A DNA stretch of 64,000 bases. Source: Deltaproteobacteria bacterium. GTDB taxonomy: Bacteria; Myxococcota_A; Polyangia; DRWM01; JAAZOP01. This document shows positions 7,536 through 17,597 of the stretch, piece after piece. A program made the position numbers and the translations under genes. The stretch is from assembly GCA_016218815.1 (NCBI GenBank), contig JACRCX010000022.1, forward strand, positions 1 to 64,000, given 5' to 3'. Below the pieces are notes generated by a model that was not told where the DNA came from, did no database searches, and saw only the letters and a program-made list of their open reading frames with translations. How positions within the stretch are numbered: the first letter of the stretch is position 1; every line of letters starts with the position of its first letter.

Positions 7536-9562
7536 ACGAGCGCGTCCGGGAGAAGCTCGAGCGCCTGCCGCGCGCGCCGGGCGTCTACGTCATGCGCGCC
7601 CAGGGCGGCGCCGTGCTCTACGTCGGCAAGGCCGCCGATCTGCGCTCCCGGGTCCGCTCCTACTTCGCCCCGGGCGCAGGGGATCCGCGCTTCTTCGTCG
7701 CGCGGCTCGACGAGGAGCTGGACGATCTGGAGACCATCGTCACCGCCAACGACCGCGAGGCGTTCCTGCTCGAGAACTCCCTGATCAAGGAGCTGCACCC
7801 GCGCTACAACGTCCGCCTGCGCGACGACAAGGACTACCTGTCGGTCCGCCTGGACGAGAAGGCGGATTGGCCGCGGCTGGAGCTGGTGCGCCGGCCGAAG
7901 CCCGACGGCGCCCGCTATTTCGGCCCGTTCAGCTCGGCCCGCGTGGCGCGCCAGGCGGTCCGCATCGTGCAGCGTCTCTTCCGCATCCGCCCTTGCCGCG
8001 ACTCGGTGTTCCGCGGCCGCTCGCGCCCCTGCCTCGTCTACCAGCTCGGCCGCTGCGACGGCCCGTGCGTCCTGCCCGTGGACCGAGAGGCCTACCGCAC
8101 GTCGGTCCGCCGCGCCGTCGCGCTGCTCGATGGCCGCCGCGATGCCGTCCTGGACGACCTGCGCCGAGAGATGGCCGGGGCGGCGGCAGTGACGCAGTAC
8201 GAGCGCGCCGCCGAGCTGCGCGACCAGATCGCCGCCGTCGAGCGCGCCTCATGGGACCAGGTGCAGGACGTGGTCGAGGTCTCGCGCGTGGACCGCGACG
8301 TCGTTGGTCTGTACCGCGACGGCCCGGTCACCGCCGTCGTCGTTCTCGAGATCCGCTCCGGCCGGGTGGTCGGCGCGCGCCCGTTCGCCTTCGCGGGCGT
8401 CGAGGTGCCCGACGCGGAGCTGCTGGCCGAATTCCTCGGCCGGCGCTACGCGGGGGGTGCGCCCGCGCCGGACGAGGTGCTCCTCCCGCTCGAGATCCCC
8501 GACCCGCAGATGCTCGAGGCGTTCCTCACCGAGGCGCGCGGGCGCAAGGTCCGGGTGCGCGTGCCGCGCCGCGGACGGCTGCGCCGCCTGCTCGCGCTGG
8601 CCCGCGCCAACGCCGAGCAGCGATTCCGCGAGGAGTCGCGGGACCGGGAGAGCGCGGCGGCGCAGGCCGAGGCGTGGGCCAAGGCGCTCGGGTTGCGGCG
8701 GCCGCCGCACACCGTGGAGTGCGTCGACATCTCGCACTGGGGCGCCCACGCCGAGCAGGGTGCGACGGTGGGTGCGATCGCGGCCTGGCGCGACGGGCGC
8801 ATGGACAAGGCCCGCTACCGGCACTTCCGGCTGCGCGGCGACCACGCCGGGGACGACTACGCGGCGATGCGTGAGGTGCTGCTGCGGCGGTTCGAGCGCG
8901 CTCGGGGCGGCGAGCCTCGGTGGGCGCCGCCCGACGTCCTGGTCGTCGACGGCGGACGCGGCCAGCTCGCCGTCGCGGCCGCCGTCATCCACGACCTGGG
9001 GATCCAGGGCACCGCCCTGGCAGCGATCGCCAAGCCGCAGGATGCCTCGCATGATGGTGACCAGCCTCCGTTGTCGGCTGGACCGAACCGCGTCCTTCAG
9101 GGCGCGGCTCCGGAGGAGTGGCAGCCGCGGGCTGAGGCCCGCGGTTCGGAAGGCGGAACCCGCCCCGCCGGATCGGAGGCGGTGCAGGCGAAGCTCGACA
9201 CGGTCTATGTCGCGGGCCGGTCGAACCCGCTCAAGCTGCGCGCCGGTTCGGCCGCCCTGCACCTGCTCGCCCGCCTGCGCGACGAGACCCACCGTTTCGC
9301 CGTGACCTACCAGGGAAAGGTCCGCGGGCGACGGCGGCTTTCCGATCGCCTTTCGGGCATCCCGGGGGTGGGACCCGTCACCCGGCGCAAGCTGCTCCGG
9401 GCGTTCGGGTCGGTGGCTCGCCTGGCCGCGGCGGGCCTCGCCGAGATTGCCGCGGTGGAGGGGGTGACCGGCGGGCAGGCCCGTACGATCACCCTCTATT
9501 TTGCGGCGAATCGCGACGGGGAGAGTGGTCCTCCCCCCGGGGATCGTCGCCCACCGGATTGA
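7532..9562 (+). CDS. uvrC: Excinuclease ABC subunit C with an in-frame repeat insertion
   Basis: 676 residues. UvrC makes both incisions in nucleotide excision repair with UvrB. Visible domains: GIY-YIG nuclease at about 9-95 (PGVYVMRAQGGAVLYVGKA), a cysteine-containing region (RIRPCRDSVFRGRSRPCLVY), a UvrB-binding UVR motif at about 215-245, the RNase H-like endonuclease with the DDH residues in VECVDISHWG, DVLVVDGGRGQL and DETHRF, and two helix-hairpin-helix motifs at the end (LSGIPGVGPVTRRKLL). Residues of about 518-540, between the second Asp and the VYVAGRSNPLKLR segment, are encoded by a 68-bp palindromic repeat also found elsewhere in the window. The reading frame stays open across it, so the gene is probably functional. 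The start overlaps the previous gene by 4 bp. Confidence 0.95.
   Translation: MNERVREKLERLPRAPGVYVMRAQGGAVLYVGKAADLRSRVRSYFAPGAGDPRFFVARLDEELDDLETIVTANDREAFLLENSLIKELHPRYNVRLRDDKDYLSVRLDEKADWPRLELVRRPKPDGARYFGPFSSARVARQAVRIVQRLFRIRPCRDSVFRGRSRPCLVYQLGRCDGPCVLPVDREAYRTSVRRAVALLDGRRDAVLDDLRREMAGAAAVTQYERAAELRDQIAAVERASWDQVQDVVEVSRVDRDVVGLYRDGPVTAVVVLEIRSGRVVGARPFAFAGVEVPDAELLAEFLGRRYAGGAPAPDEVLLPLEIPDPQMLEAFLTEARGRKVRVRVPRRGRLRRLLALARANAEQRFREESRDRESAAAQAEAWAKALGLRRPPHTVECVDISHWGAHAEQGATVGAIAAWRDGRMDKARYRHFRLRGDHAGDDYAAMREVLLRRFERARGGEPRWAPPDVLVVDGGRGQLAVAAAVIHDLGIQGTALAAIAKPQDASHDGDQPPLSAGPNRVLQGAAPEEWQPRAEARGSEGGTRPAGSEAVQAKLDTVYVAGRSNPLKLRAGSAALHLLARLRDETHRFAVTYQGKVRGRRRLSDRLSGIPGVGPVTRRKLLRAFGSVARLAAAGLAEIAAVEGVTGGQARTITLYFAANRDGESGPPPGDRRPPD
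9083..9150 (+). repeat. Double-hairpin palindromic element, copy A (inside uvrC)
   Basis: 68 bp that start with CCGAACCGCG and end with GCGGTTCGGA. Each half is a hairpin: CCGCGTCC-TTCA-GGGCGCGG on the left and CCGCGGGC-TGAG-GCCCGCGG on the right, and the two halves are inverted copies of each other. It differs from copy C (63344-63411) at only about six positions. It is translated in frame within uvrC. Confidence 0.9.
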
Positions 9563-9625
9563 GCGTGGCGGGCATGTCGGCCGGGGCCGATTCCCGGAAC
9601 TGGTCCGTCGTTGTCCAATGATGTA

Positions 9626-9641
9626 ATTGACCCGGGTCAAT
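9626..9641. promoter_or_regulatory. 16-bp perfect palindrome upstream of the giant Big_2 gene
   Basis: ATTGACCCGGGTCAAT lies in the 318-bp gap 9563-9880 between uvrC and the giant lipoprotein gene, and could be an operator. The same gap has a GGTGTC-cgcc-GACACC hairpin at 9715-9730 and a GGCGGG/CCCGCC hairpin at 9801-9817 that is followed by T-rich sequence. A strong ribosome-binding site (GAGGAGGAGG) precedes the ATG at 9881. I see no small gene in the gap. Confidence 0.4.
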
Positions 9642-9880
9642 GTCGTCGGGGCTTCGCAGTCGGGGCAGGAAGGGGTGGATTCGGCGATTCGGCGTGTATA
9701 AGGACGTTTTGTCAGGTGTCCGCCGACACCAGACGTATAGGACTTCGAGTATCGCCGAACGGACCGCCAGTCGCCCGGCGGCAGGCTAGAAAGTCGCGAC
9801 GGCGGGCAAGCCCCGCCATTGGTTTTGGGTTCAGGTTTTTGGACGCGAGGACGTCCGAAGGGAAAGAGGAGGAGGAGCGT

Positions 9881-12800
9881 ATGCGTACCAAGATGTTGCT
9901 CGGTCTGGCGGCTGCGGTTATCGCGGCAGGGGGTCTTTCGGTAGCTGGCTGCGGAGACGACTCGAACCCGGCCGTGACCCTGGTCAGGGTCGAGGTGACG
10001 CCGACCACGGCGACGGCCCAGGTGGGCACGACGCAGCAGTACGCGGCGACGGCGGTGTACAGCGACGCGACGACCGAGGACGTCACCGCGAATGCGACGT
10101 GGGCCTCCGACGACGAGACGGTCGCGACGATCGACGCGACGGGCTTGGCGACGGCGGTGGCCGAGGGCACGGCGGAGGTTTCCGCCCTCTTCAACGAGAT
10201 CACCGGCACGGCGACGATCACGGTCACCGTGGCGCAGGTCACGCAGGTGCAGGTGACGCCGGCGAACGCGACGATCGCCCCAGACGACACGACCGACTTC
10301 ACCGCGCGGGCCATCTTCGACGACGGGACCAACGCCGACGTGACCGACACGGCGGTGTGGGCCTCGGACGACGACGCGATCGCGACGGTTGACGCGGGCG
10401 TCGTGACGGGCGTGGCAGCGGGAACGGCCACGATCACGGCGACGTTCGACGGCGTCGAGTCCAACCCGGCGACGGTCATCGTCACTCCGGACCACGTGCT
10501 GGAGTCGATCGTGATCACGCCGGCCACGGCGACGGTGCAGGTCGACGCGACGCAGCAGTACACGGCGATCGGAACGTACGCGGATGCGACCAGCGACGAC
10601 ATCACGGCCGACGTGACCTGGGATTCGTCCGACGTGGCGACCGCGACGATTGACGCCGATGGCTTGGCGACGGGCGTCGCCGAAGGCACGACGACGATCA
10701 CCGCGGAGCTGGACGGCATTACCTCCAACGACGCGACGTTGAACGTGACCGCGCCCACGCTGGTGGCGATCACGATCGACCCCGTGTCCGGCACCCTGTA
10801 CGCCGGTTCGACCGATACGCTCGCCCTGACGGCGAACGGCTCCTACAGCGACGGCTCGACGGCCGACCTCACCGCCCTGGCGACGTGGGCCTCTTCGGAC
10901 GACACGATCGCGACGGTGAGCAACGCCGCGGGCACCGAAGGCGTGGTCACCCCGGACCTGCACAACAACGGCACCGTGACGATCACGGCGACCTTCAGCA
11001 GCATCATCTCCAGCCCGGCGGTCATCACGGTGCTCGAGTCCGTGACCGTCACGGGCGTGGTGGTCGAGCCTGCGACGGCGACCATCGTCGACGGCGGCAC
11101 GCAGGACTACACGGCGACGGCGACCTACGCCGACGGCCGCAGCGCGGACGTCACGGCGTCGGCCACCTGGTCGAGCAGTGACGCGACGGTCGCCACGATT
11201 TCGGCGACCGGCACCGCCACGGCCTCGACGCCCGGCACGACCACGATCTCGGCTGCCTACGGCACGCCGGCCGTTACCGGCACCGCCACCCTCACCGTCA
11301 CCCCGGCGACGATCGTCTCCATCGCGGTGACTCCGCCGGTGGCCACGATCCCGGCCGGCACGACGCAGGGCTACACCGCCGTAGCCACCCTGACCGACCT
11401 CACGACCAGCGACATCACCGCCTCGGCCACGTGGACCAGCAGCAACGCCGCCGTCGCCACGATGACCGGTGAGACGGCGACCGGCGTGGCGCTCGGCACG
11501 GCCACGATCACTGCGACGCAGTCCGGCGTCTCCGGGACCGCGACGCTGATCGTCACCGACGCGGTGCTCCGGAGCATCTCGGTGACCCCGCCGACCTCCA
11601 CCATCCCGGTGTCGGGCTCGGCCACGTTGACGGCGACCGGCACCTACTCGGACGGCAGCACGCGCGTCATCACGACGACGGTCGGCTGGACGACGTCCAA
11701 CGCGGCGGTCGCGTCCGTCGCCGGCGGCGTGGTCACGGGCGTCGCCACGGGCGGCCCGGTGACGATCACGGCCACCAGCGGCACGATCACCGGCACGGCG
11801 ACGGTTACCGTCTCCGGCGGCATCCTGACCTCGATCTCCGTCACGCCGGCCACGCCGGCTGCCCTCCCCGTCGGCCGCACCCAGGCCTTCGTCGCGACCG
11901 GCAACTACTCCGACGGCTCGACGGCCAACCTGACCGCCGACGCCAACCTCACCTGGACCTCGAGCAACGTCGCCGCGGCGACCATCTCCAACGCCGCCGG
12001 CACGAAGGGCACGGCCACGGCCGTCGCGGCGGGCGCCACGAACATCACGGCCCGCTACGTCAGCGCCCCGATCGACATCACCTCGGCTCCCGTCATCCTC
12101 AACACCACGGATGCCGTGATCGAGACCATCACCGTCACCCCGGCGACCGCGACGATTCCGGCCGGCTTTACCGTCGCCCTGTCAGCCAGCGGCCACTACT
12201 CCGACGGCAGCGACCGCGACGTCACCAACTCGGCCTCCTGGACGAGCAGCAGCACGACCAACGCCACCGTCTCCACGACGGGCGCGACCGGCCGCGGCGT
12301 CGTGACCGGCGTCGCCGCCGGCGGCCCCGTGACCATCACGGCGGCGCTCGGCGGGCGCACCGGCACCTCGGCCGTCACCGTGAGCACCGCGACCCTGACC
12401 CGCATCGACGTCAGCCCGGCCACGGCGACGATCAACGTCGCCACGACCCAGACCTTCACGGCGCAGGGCACCTTCTCCGACAGCTCCACCCGCGACGTGA
12501 CGCAGGATCTGGACTGGACCTCCAGCGCCCCGGGCGTGGCCACGATGAGCGCCCCGCCGACCCTCAAGGGCATCGCCACCGGCGTCAGCGCAGGCACGAC
12601 GACGATCACCGCGCGCCACGTCACCGGCGTGCAGGACACCGCGGCCCTCACCGTGACCAACTCGACGGTCACGGCGGTGGAAGTGCACTACTACCTCCCG
12701 GGCCAGACCGTTCCGGGCGGCACCACCGACGACAACTACCTCACCCGGCTCGTGATCGGCGTGCTCGTGCAGGCGCGCGCCGTGGCCGTTTACGCGGACG

Positions 12801-15800
12801 GCCGGCGTGCCGACGTCACCGACCTGGCCACCTGGGCGCCGGCCTCCGGCGCGGTGCTGACCGTCAGCAATGCCGCCGGCAGCCGCGGCCTGATCAGCCC
12901 GGCCGGACAGGGCACGGCCAACATCATCGCGACCTACAACAGCGTGCCCTCGACCCCGGTCGTGGCCACCGTCTACAACTGCCTCGTGACCGGCGTCACC
13001 GTGACCCCGGTCAACCCGACCATCTACCTCGGCCAGACCCAGAACTTCGCCGCGACGGCCACGTATGGCGTCGCCGCGACGGGCAACTGCACTGCGCTGC
13101 CGGCGGGCCTGCTGGCGCACTACATCACCGGCCAGGTGACCTGGTCGTCCTCGAACACCGGCGTGGCCACCGTCGCGCCGACCACGGGCGTCGCCTCGGC
13201 CGTCACGGCCGGCACGACGACCATCCAGGGTCGCTGGAGCCCGACCGTCGCCGGTTCGACCACCCTCACGGTGGCCACGGCCTGCGTCACCAGCATCGAC
13301 CTCCTGCCCGGTGACGTCACGATGCCGTACGTTGCAGGCTGGGGCGCCCAGGCGATCCAGCCGCTCTCCGTCGTCGTGCACTACAGCGACGGCACCTCCC
13401 CGACGATCACCAATCCGGCGAACGTCACCTGGAGCGGCGCCGCCGTGGCCGTCGGCGGCCACTTCGCCGTCGCCGGCTGGAACCTCAGCCCGACGGGTCC
13501 GACGACCGCGGCCGAGGCCCTGACCGCGACGCTGGTCACCACCGGCTCGCCGGCGCCGTACACCCTGTGCGGCGGCGGCACCGGCGTCGACAGCGTCAAC
13601 CTCCAGGCGCGGACCACGACGCTCTCCTCGATCGCCCTGACCCCGGCCGACCGTTCGGTCTCCCGCGGCCAGGTCGTCACCTACGTCGCGACCGGCACCT
13701 TCGCCGACACGTCGGCCTTCGACATCACGGCCGCCGTCAACGCGAGCGGAAGCTGGACCTCGAGCCTCACCACGATCGCGACGATGGCCAACAACGTGGC
13801 CACCGCTTCCTCGACGACCGACGGCACCACCGTCATCCGCGCCACCCTGAGCGGCGTCACCGGCCTCACCGGCCTGACGGTCAGTGGGCGCGTGGTCGAG
13901 GCCGTCCGCGTCCGCATCCAGGGCACGACGGACACCACCTTCCCGGTCGGTGTCCCGCTGTGGTTCCTGGTCGAGGCGGACTATTCCGACACGACGGGCT
14001 TCGTGCCGGCGACCGACGCCGTCACGACCTGGACGATCACCCCGTCGACGGCCGCCGAGGTCCGCTCGACCTATCCGCTCCAGGGCAACAACCAGCTCCT
14101 GGTCACGACCGGCGCCGCGGCCTCGATGTTCGTCGACGCCTGCGTCGGCTCGGTCTGCGCCGGCACCGCCAACCGGGCCGGTCCGTTCACGGTCACCGCG
14201 GCGGCGCTGGAGTGGGTCCAGGTCCGCGGCGTCCCGGACGGCTCGTACTTCGTCGAGACCGGCTTCGACGGCATCGTGCTGCCCTACAACTACCGCTACG
14301 ACATGTACCGCAGCGTCGTCGAGCAGATGACGGCGACGGCGCACTTCACCGGGTTCACCGCGCACGACTATGACGTCACGCGCATCGCGGCCTGGACCTC
14401 GGACGCCGGCACGATCGTCCAGATCGTCACGACGGCGGGCGAGGAAGGCCGCATCCGTTCCACGGCGACCACCGGGGCGGCGCGCGTCACCGCGACGCAC
14501 GGCACCCGGAACAACTACTCCACGGTCACCGTCATCGCCTCGGGCACCTGCTACCAGGCGCTGCGCATGCTGCCGGCGACCCAGACGGTGGCGCAGGGCC
14601 TCAACGTGAGCTACACGGTCGAGCGCCAGGACAACACGGGCACTTGGTCGGCGGCCACCGGCATCAACTGGCGGTCGGACAGCACGACCATCGCGCAGTA
14701 CACCGGCACGCCGGGCCAGTACCTCGGCGTCGGCGCCGGCACCACGACGGTGCGGGTGGACTACAACACCACGATCTGCTCCGGCGTCACCGCTCCGCTC
14801 ACCGCGTCGGCGGCGATCGTCGTCAGCGCCCACACCATCGCGGCCCTCGACATCCTCTGCACCGATCCCACGGGCGCCGCGCTGGTCAGCATCCCGATCG
14901 GCGTCTGGGGCACCTGCAAGGCCTACGCCCGCTACAGCGACGAGGCCGCGTTCGTCTACGACGCGGCGCACAACGTCACCGACCAGGCCACCTGGAGCGT
15001 CGCGCCCGCCTCGATCGCGGACGTGACCGACCAGGACATCGCGGAGATCGTGGGCCGTTCGGCCGGTTCGGGCGTCGTCGGCGCTTCCGTCGGCACGATC
15101 AACGACTCCTTCGCCATCACCATCACCAACACCGCCCTCACCGCCGTGAACGTGACGCCCGGCACCGCCACCTCCCCGGTGGGCCCGGCCGGCGCCCGCT
15201 TCACGCGCGACTTCCAGGCCACCGCGGTCTACGGCGCCGCCAACTACGACGTCACCGGCCGCGCGGGTACGACCTGGTCGACCACCACCGGCACGCTCTG
15301 CTCCGTGAGCGACACCGCCCCGAACAAGGGCCGCGCCACGGCTTCGGCGACCGGCGCCTGCAACGTGCGCGCCACCTGGGCGGGCACGGCGGGCAACGCG
15401 ACCTGGACGCTGACCAGCACCGCTCCGACCTCCATCTGCAACCTGCGTCCGGATCCGGCGAACGTTCCGCGCGCCACGACGCGGCAGATCGATGCGGACT
15501 TCTGCTGGACCGTCGCCGGCACCTGCGTCAACATGCCGGCCTGCACGCGGCCGGCTACGACGGTCGTCACCTGGGCGACCGCGAACAGCGCCATCGCGAC
15601 GATCGACGGCAACGGCCTGCTCACCGCCGGCGCCTCCGCCGGCGGTCTGAGCACCACCGTCACCGCGACCTACACCGGCGGCCTGAGCGCCACCGGCAAC
15701 GTCAACGTGACCGATCGGTGCGTCACCGGCATGACCGTCTCCCTCTCCACGGCCGAGGCGGCGCCAGGCGTTCCGGTGCTCGCCACCGCCACCGTCACCT

Positions 15801-17311
15801 ACTCCACCGGCGCGCCGGCGACGGCCACCACCGTGACCTGGACCTCCTCCGACAACGCGGTCATCCTGCCCGCCTCCGGCGGCGTGTTCTACAACTTCCA
15901 GGCCCAGGCGGCCGGCACGGCGAACCTGCAGGCCGAGTGGACCGGCGGCAACCTGTGCGGCAGCGTCACGCCGCCGCTGCGGGCGAGCGCGCCGGTCACC
16001 GTCTACGCCGGGACGCTGCTGTCCATCGCCATCTCCCCCAACCCGATCACCGCGGCGGTTTCCCAGCGCGTCACCATCACGGCCCAAGGCACCTACACCG
16101 GCGCCCGCTCGTTCAACATCACCCCCGTCGCCAACTGGACCTCCGGCAACACCTCCATCGCCACGGTCGGCAATGAGCCGGGTGCAACGCCCCCGCGCTT
16201 CTTCCTCCAGGGCGTCGCGACGGGCACCACCAACCTCAACGTCGACTTCCGCGGCGTCTACGCCTCTGCCCCCGTGACCGTCTCGGGCGGCCTCGTGGAC
16301 AGCATCTGGGCGCTGGGCACCAATACCAACGTCCCCGCCGGCGGCTGCAGCGAAACGGCCTGCAACCGGCTCGTCATTGACAACGGCGGCAGCGGCGCGG
16401 CTCCGGCCTACGGCTGGCGCAGCACCGCTCCCACGCCCGCCTGCGTCGACGCCACGTGGCAGCACCCGATCAGCACGGCGACGATTACCTACACCACGCG
16501 GGTCACCGCCACCTTGCACTACACCGACAACCACTACCAGACCGATCCGGCGTCCGTGACCTGGACCTCGTCCAACCCGGCCGTCGCCACCGTGGCGGCG
16601 GACGGCCTCGTCACCATGCAGCGCACGGCCGGCACCACCACCCTCACCGCGACCTACACCCCGGCCGGCGGCGGCACGCCGATCACCGACACCCTCACCC
16701 TGACCGGCCTCGCCGGGACGCTGGCTGCCCTGCGCATCAACAACGGGGCGGCATCCGTCAGCATCCCCGACGGGACGACCTCCGACCTCTACGCCGAAGG
16801 CCAGTTTGGCACCGCCTGGTACTGCCTTGACTGGAGCGTAAACTGGGCTTCCGCCAACGCCACGATCGCCTCGGTCGTCGCCTCGACCGGCGTCACCACG
16901 GGCGAGAGCGCCGGCTCCACCACCGTGACCGCGGGCCTGGGCGGCGTGACCGACGACATCGGCATCACCGTCACCGCGGCCGTGCTCCAGTACGTCGAGG
17001 TCCTCCCGGCCACGCTCGGGGTCGAGCAGGGCGAGCTCTTCCAGCTCCAGGCGATGGGCCACTACTCCGACGGCTCCTCCTCCGACCTGACGGCGGCGCC
17101 GGCCACGGCTTGCGCCACCCGCACCTGGGTCGCCGAGAACGCGGGCGGCACGGTCGTCACTACGCCGATCCAGGCCGTGGGGACGACCGGCCAGTTCCAG
17201 GCCAGCACCACGGCCACCGGCTCGGCATTCGCCGAGTTCTGCTGCGCCGCGGTCTGCGCCGGCGGCGGAACGCCGGATCGCCGCTCGGCCGTCACCGTCA
17301 CCACCCCGTAA
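9881..17311 (+). CDS. Giant surface lipoprotein of about 25 Big_2 Ig-like domains
   Basis: 2,476 residues from ATG 9881, preceded by GAGGAGGAGG. A lipoprotein signal ends in LSVAGC, lipidated at Cys24, followed by GDDSNP. The rest is about 25 tandem bacterial Ig-like (Big_2/BID_2) domains of 80-140 residues. The consensus strands are ITVTPATATI, then YTATATYSDGST, DVTASATWTSSN, VATVS, and GTTTITATY. Domains 1-10 are near-canonical; later ones are longer and more diverged. Apart from Cys24, the first 1,030 residues or so contain no cysteine, whereas most later domains carry Cys pairs. The protein is probably outer-membrane anchored and exposed, an adhesin, stalk or matrix component. No enzymatic or C-terminal sorting domain is seen. 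It is monocistronic, ending at a strong hairpin (17331-17356). Confidence 0.88.
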   Translation: MRTKMLLGLAAAVIAAGGLSVAGCGDDSNPAVTLVRVEVTPTTATAQVGTTQQYAATAVYSDATTEDVTANATWASDDETVATIDATGLATAVAEGTAEVSALFNEITGTATITVTVAQVTQVQVTPANATIAPDDTTDFTARAIFDDGTNADVTDTAVWASDDDAIATVDAGVVTGVAAGTATITATFDGVESNPATVIVTPDHVLESIVITPATATVQVDATQQYTAIGTYADATSDDITADVTWDSSDVATATIDADGLATGVAEGTTTITAELDGITSNDATLNVTAPTLVAITIDPVSGTLYAGSTDTLALTANGSYSDGSTADLTALATWASSDDTIATVSNAAGTEGVVTPDLHNNGTVTITATFSSIISSPAVITVLESVTVTGVVVEPATATIVDGGTQDYTATATYADGRSADVTASATWSSSDATVATISATGTATASTPGTTTISAAYGTPAVTGTATLTVTPATIVSIAVTPPVATIPAGTTQGYTAVATLTDLTTSDITASATWTSSNAAVATMTGETATGVALGTATITATQSGVSGTATLIVTDAVLRSISVTPPTSTIPVSGSATLTATGTYSDGSTRVITTTVGWTTSNAAVASVAGGVVTGVATGGPVTITATSGTITGTATVTVSGGILTSISVTPATPAALPVGRTQAFVATGNYSDGSTANLTADANLTWTSSNVAAATISNAAGTKGTATAVAAGATNITARYVSAPIDITSAPVILNTTDAVIETITVTPATATIPAGFTVALSASGHYSDGSDRDVTNSASWTSSSTTNATVSTTGATGRGVVTGVAAGGPVTITAALGGRTGTSAVTVSTATLTRIDVSPATATINVATTQTFTAQGTFSDSSTRDVTQDLDWTSSAPGVATMSAPPTLKGIATGVSAGTTTITARHVTGVQDTAALTVTNSTVTAVEVHYYLPGQTVPGGTTDDNYLTRLVIGVLVQARAVAVYADGRRADVTDLATWAPASGAVLTVSNAAGSRGLISPAGQGTANIIATYNSVPSTPVVATVYNCLVTGVTVTPVNPTIYLGQTQNFAATATYGVAATGNCTALPAGLLAHYITGQVTWSSSNTGVATVAPTTGVASAVTAGTTTIQGRWSPTVAGSTTLTVATACVTSIDLLPGDVTMPYVAGWGAQAIQPLSVVVHYSDGTSPTITNPANVTWSGAAVAVGGHFAVAGWNLSPTGPTTAAEALTATLVTTGSPAPYTLCGGGTGVDSVNLQARTTTLSSIALTPADRSVSRGQVVTYVATGTFADTSAFDITAAVNASGSWTSSLTTIATMANNVATASSTTDGTTVIRATLSGVTGLTGLTVSGRVVEAVRVRIQGTTDTTFPVGVPLWFLVEADYSDTTGFVPATDAVTTWTITPSTAAEVRSTYPLQGNNQLLVTTGAAASMFVDACVGSVCAGTANRAGPFTVTAAALEWVQVRGVPDGSYFVETGFDGIVLPYNYRYDMYRSVVEQMTATAHFTGFTAHDYDVTRIAAWTSDAGTIVQIVTTAGEEGRIRSTATTGAARVTATHGTRNNYSTVTVIASGTCYQALRMLPATQTVAQGLNVSYTVERQDNTGTWSAATGINWRSDSTTIAQYTGTPGQYLGVGAGTTTVRVDYNTTICSGVTAPLTASAAIVVSAHTIAALDILCTDPTGAALVSIPIGVWGTCKAYARYSDEAAFVYDAAHNVTDQATWSVAPASIADVTDQDIAEIVGRSAGSGVVGASVGTINDSFAITITNTALTAVNVTPGTATSPVGPAGARFTRDFQATAVYGAANYDVTGRAGTTWSTTTGTLCSVSDTAPNKGRATASATGACNVRATWAGTAGNATWTLTSTAPTSICNLRPDPANVPRATTRQIDADFCWTVAGTCVNMPACTRPATTVVTWATANSAIATIDGNGLLTAGASAGGLSTTVTATYTGGLSATGNVNVTDRCVTGMTVSLSTAEAAPGVPVLATATVTYSTGAPATATTVTWTSSDNAVILPASGGVFYNFQAQAAGTANLQAEWTGGNLCGSVTPPLRASAPVTVYAGTLLSIAISPNPITAAVSQRVTITAQGTYTGARSFNITPVANWTSGNTSIATVGNEPGATPPRFFLQGVATGTTNLNVDFRGVYASAPVTVSGGLVDSIWALGTNTNVPAGGCSETACNRLVIDNGGSGAAPAYGWRSTAPTPACVDATWQHPISTATITYTTRVTATLHYTDNHYQTDPASVTWTSSNPAVATVAADGLVTMQRTAGTTTLTATYTPAGGGTPITDTLTLTGLAGTLAALRINNGAASVSIPDGTTSDLYAEGQFGTAWYCLDWSVNWASANATIASVVASTGVTTGESAGSTTVTAGLGGVTDDIGITVTAAVLQYVEVLPATLGVEQGELFQLQAMGHYSDGSSSDLTAAPATACATRTWVAENAGGTVVTTPIQAVGTTGQFQASTTATGSAFAEFCCAAVCAGGGTPDRRSAVTVTTP

Positions 17312-17330
17312 CCCCCCTTCCTTGACTGTC

Positions 17331-17356
17331 GAGGGAGCGGCGTCCGCCGCTCCCTC
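17331..17356 (+). terminator. Hairpin after the giant Big_2 gene
   Basis: A perfect 11-bp stem, GAGGGAGCGGC (17331-17341) with GCCGCTCCCTC (17346-17356), and a 4-base loop, 20 bp after the stop codon. The sequence that follows is C-rich rather than T-rich, so the mechanism is uncertain. The remaining gap to 17598 shows no gene. Confidence 0.7.
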
Positions 17357-17597
17357 GCATCCCTCCCAACCCCTTCTCCTGGTGGTTTCCGATCGGACTC
17401 CGAGTCCGGGCAACCACGCAGTCCTGCTCAGGAATTCGCCCTTCGGTCAGGAACACGTTCAGGTCGAAAGCGGGCACCAATCAACTTGCATGAGCCAGGA
17501 TGCCGTGCTACAGAGCCGTGCTCGGGTTTGGCATCCGCATCGTGCGGAGTCGATTCTGCATCGGCAGAACAACCGTGAGGGGAGAAAGGGAAGGCAA

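Noticed and set aside
9563..9880. A tRNA or riboswitch in the gap before the Big_2 gene
   Set aside because: The hairpins at 9715 and 9801 do not form a cloverleaf or any riboswitch fold I recognise.
12182..17413. A 1,743-codon open frame antisense to the giant Big_2 gene
   Set aside because: Composition is Gly/Arg/Asp-rich low complexity caused by high GC and repeated Ig-like codons. No domain is recognisable, and the sense frame has a signal peptide, ribosome-binding site and clear domains.
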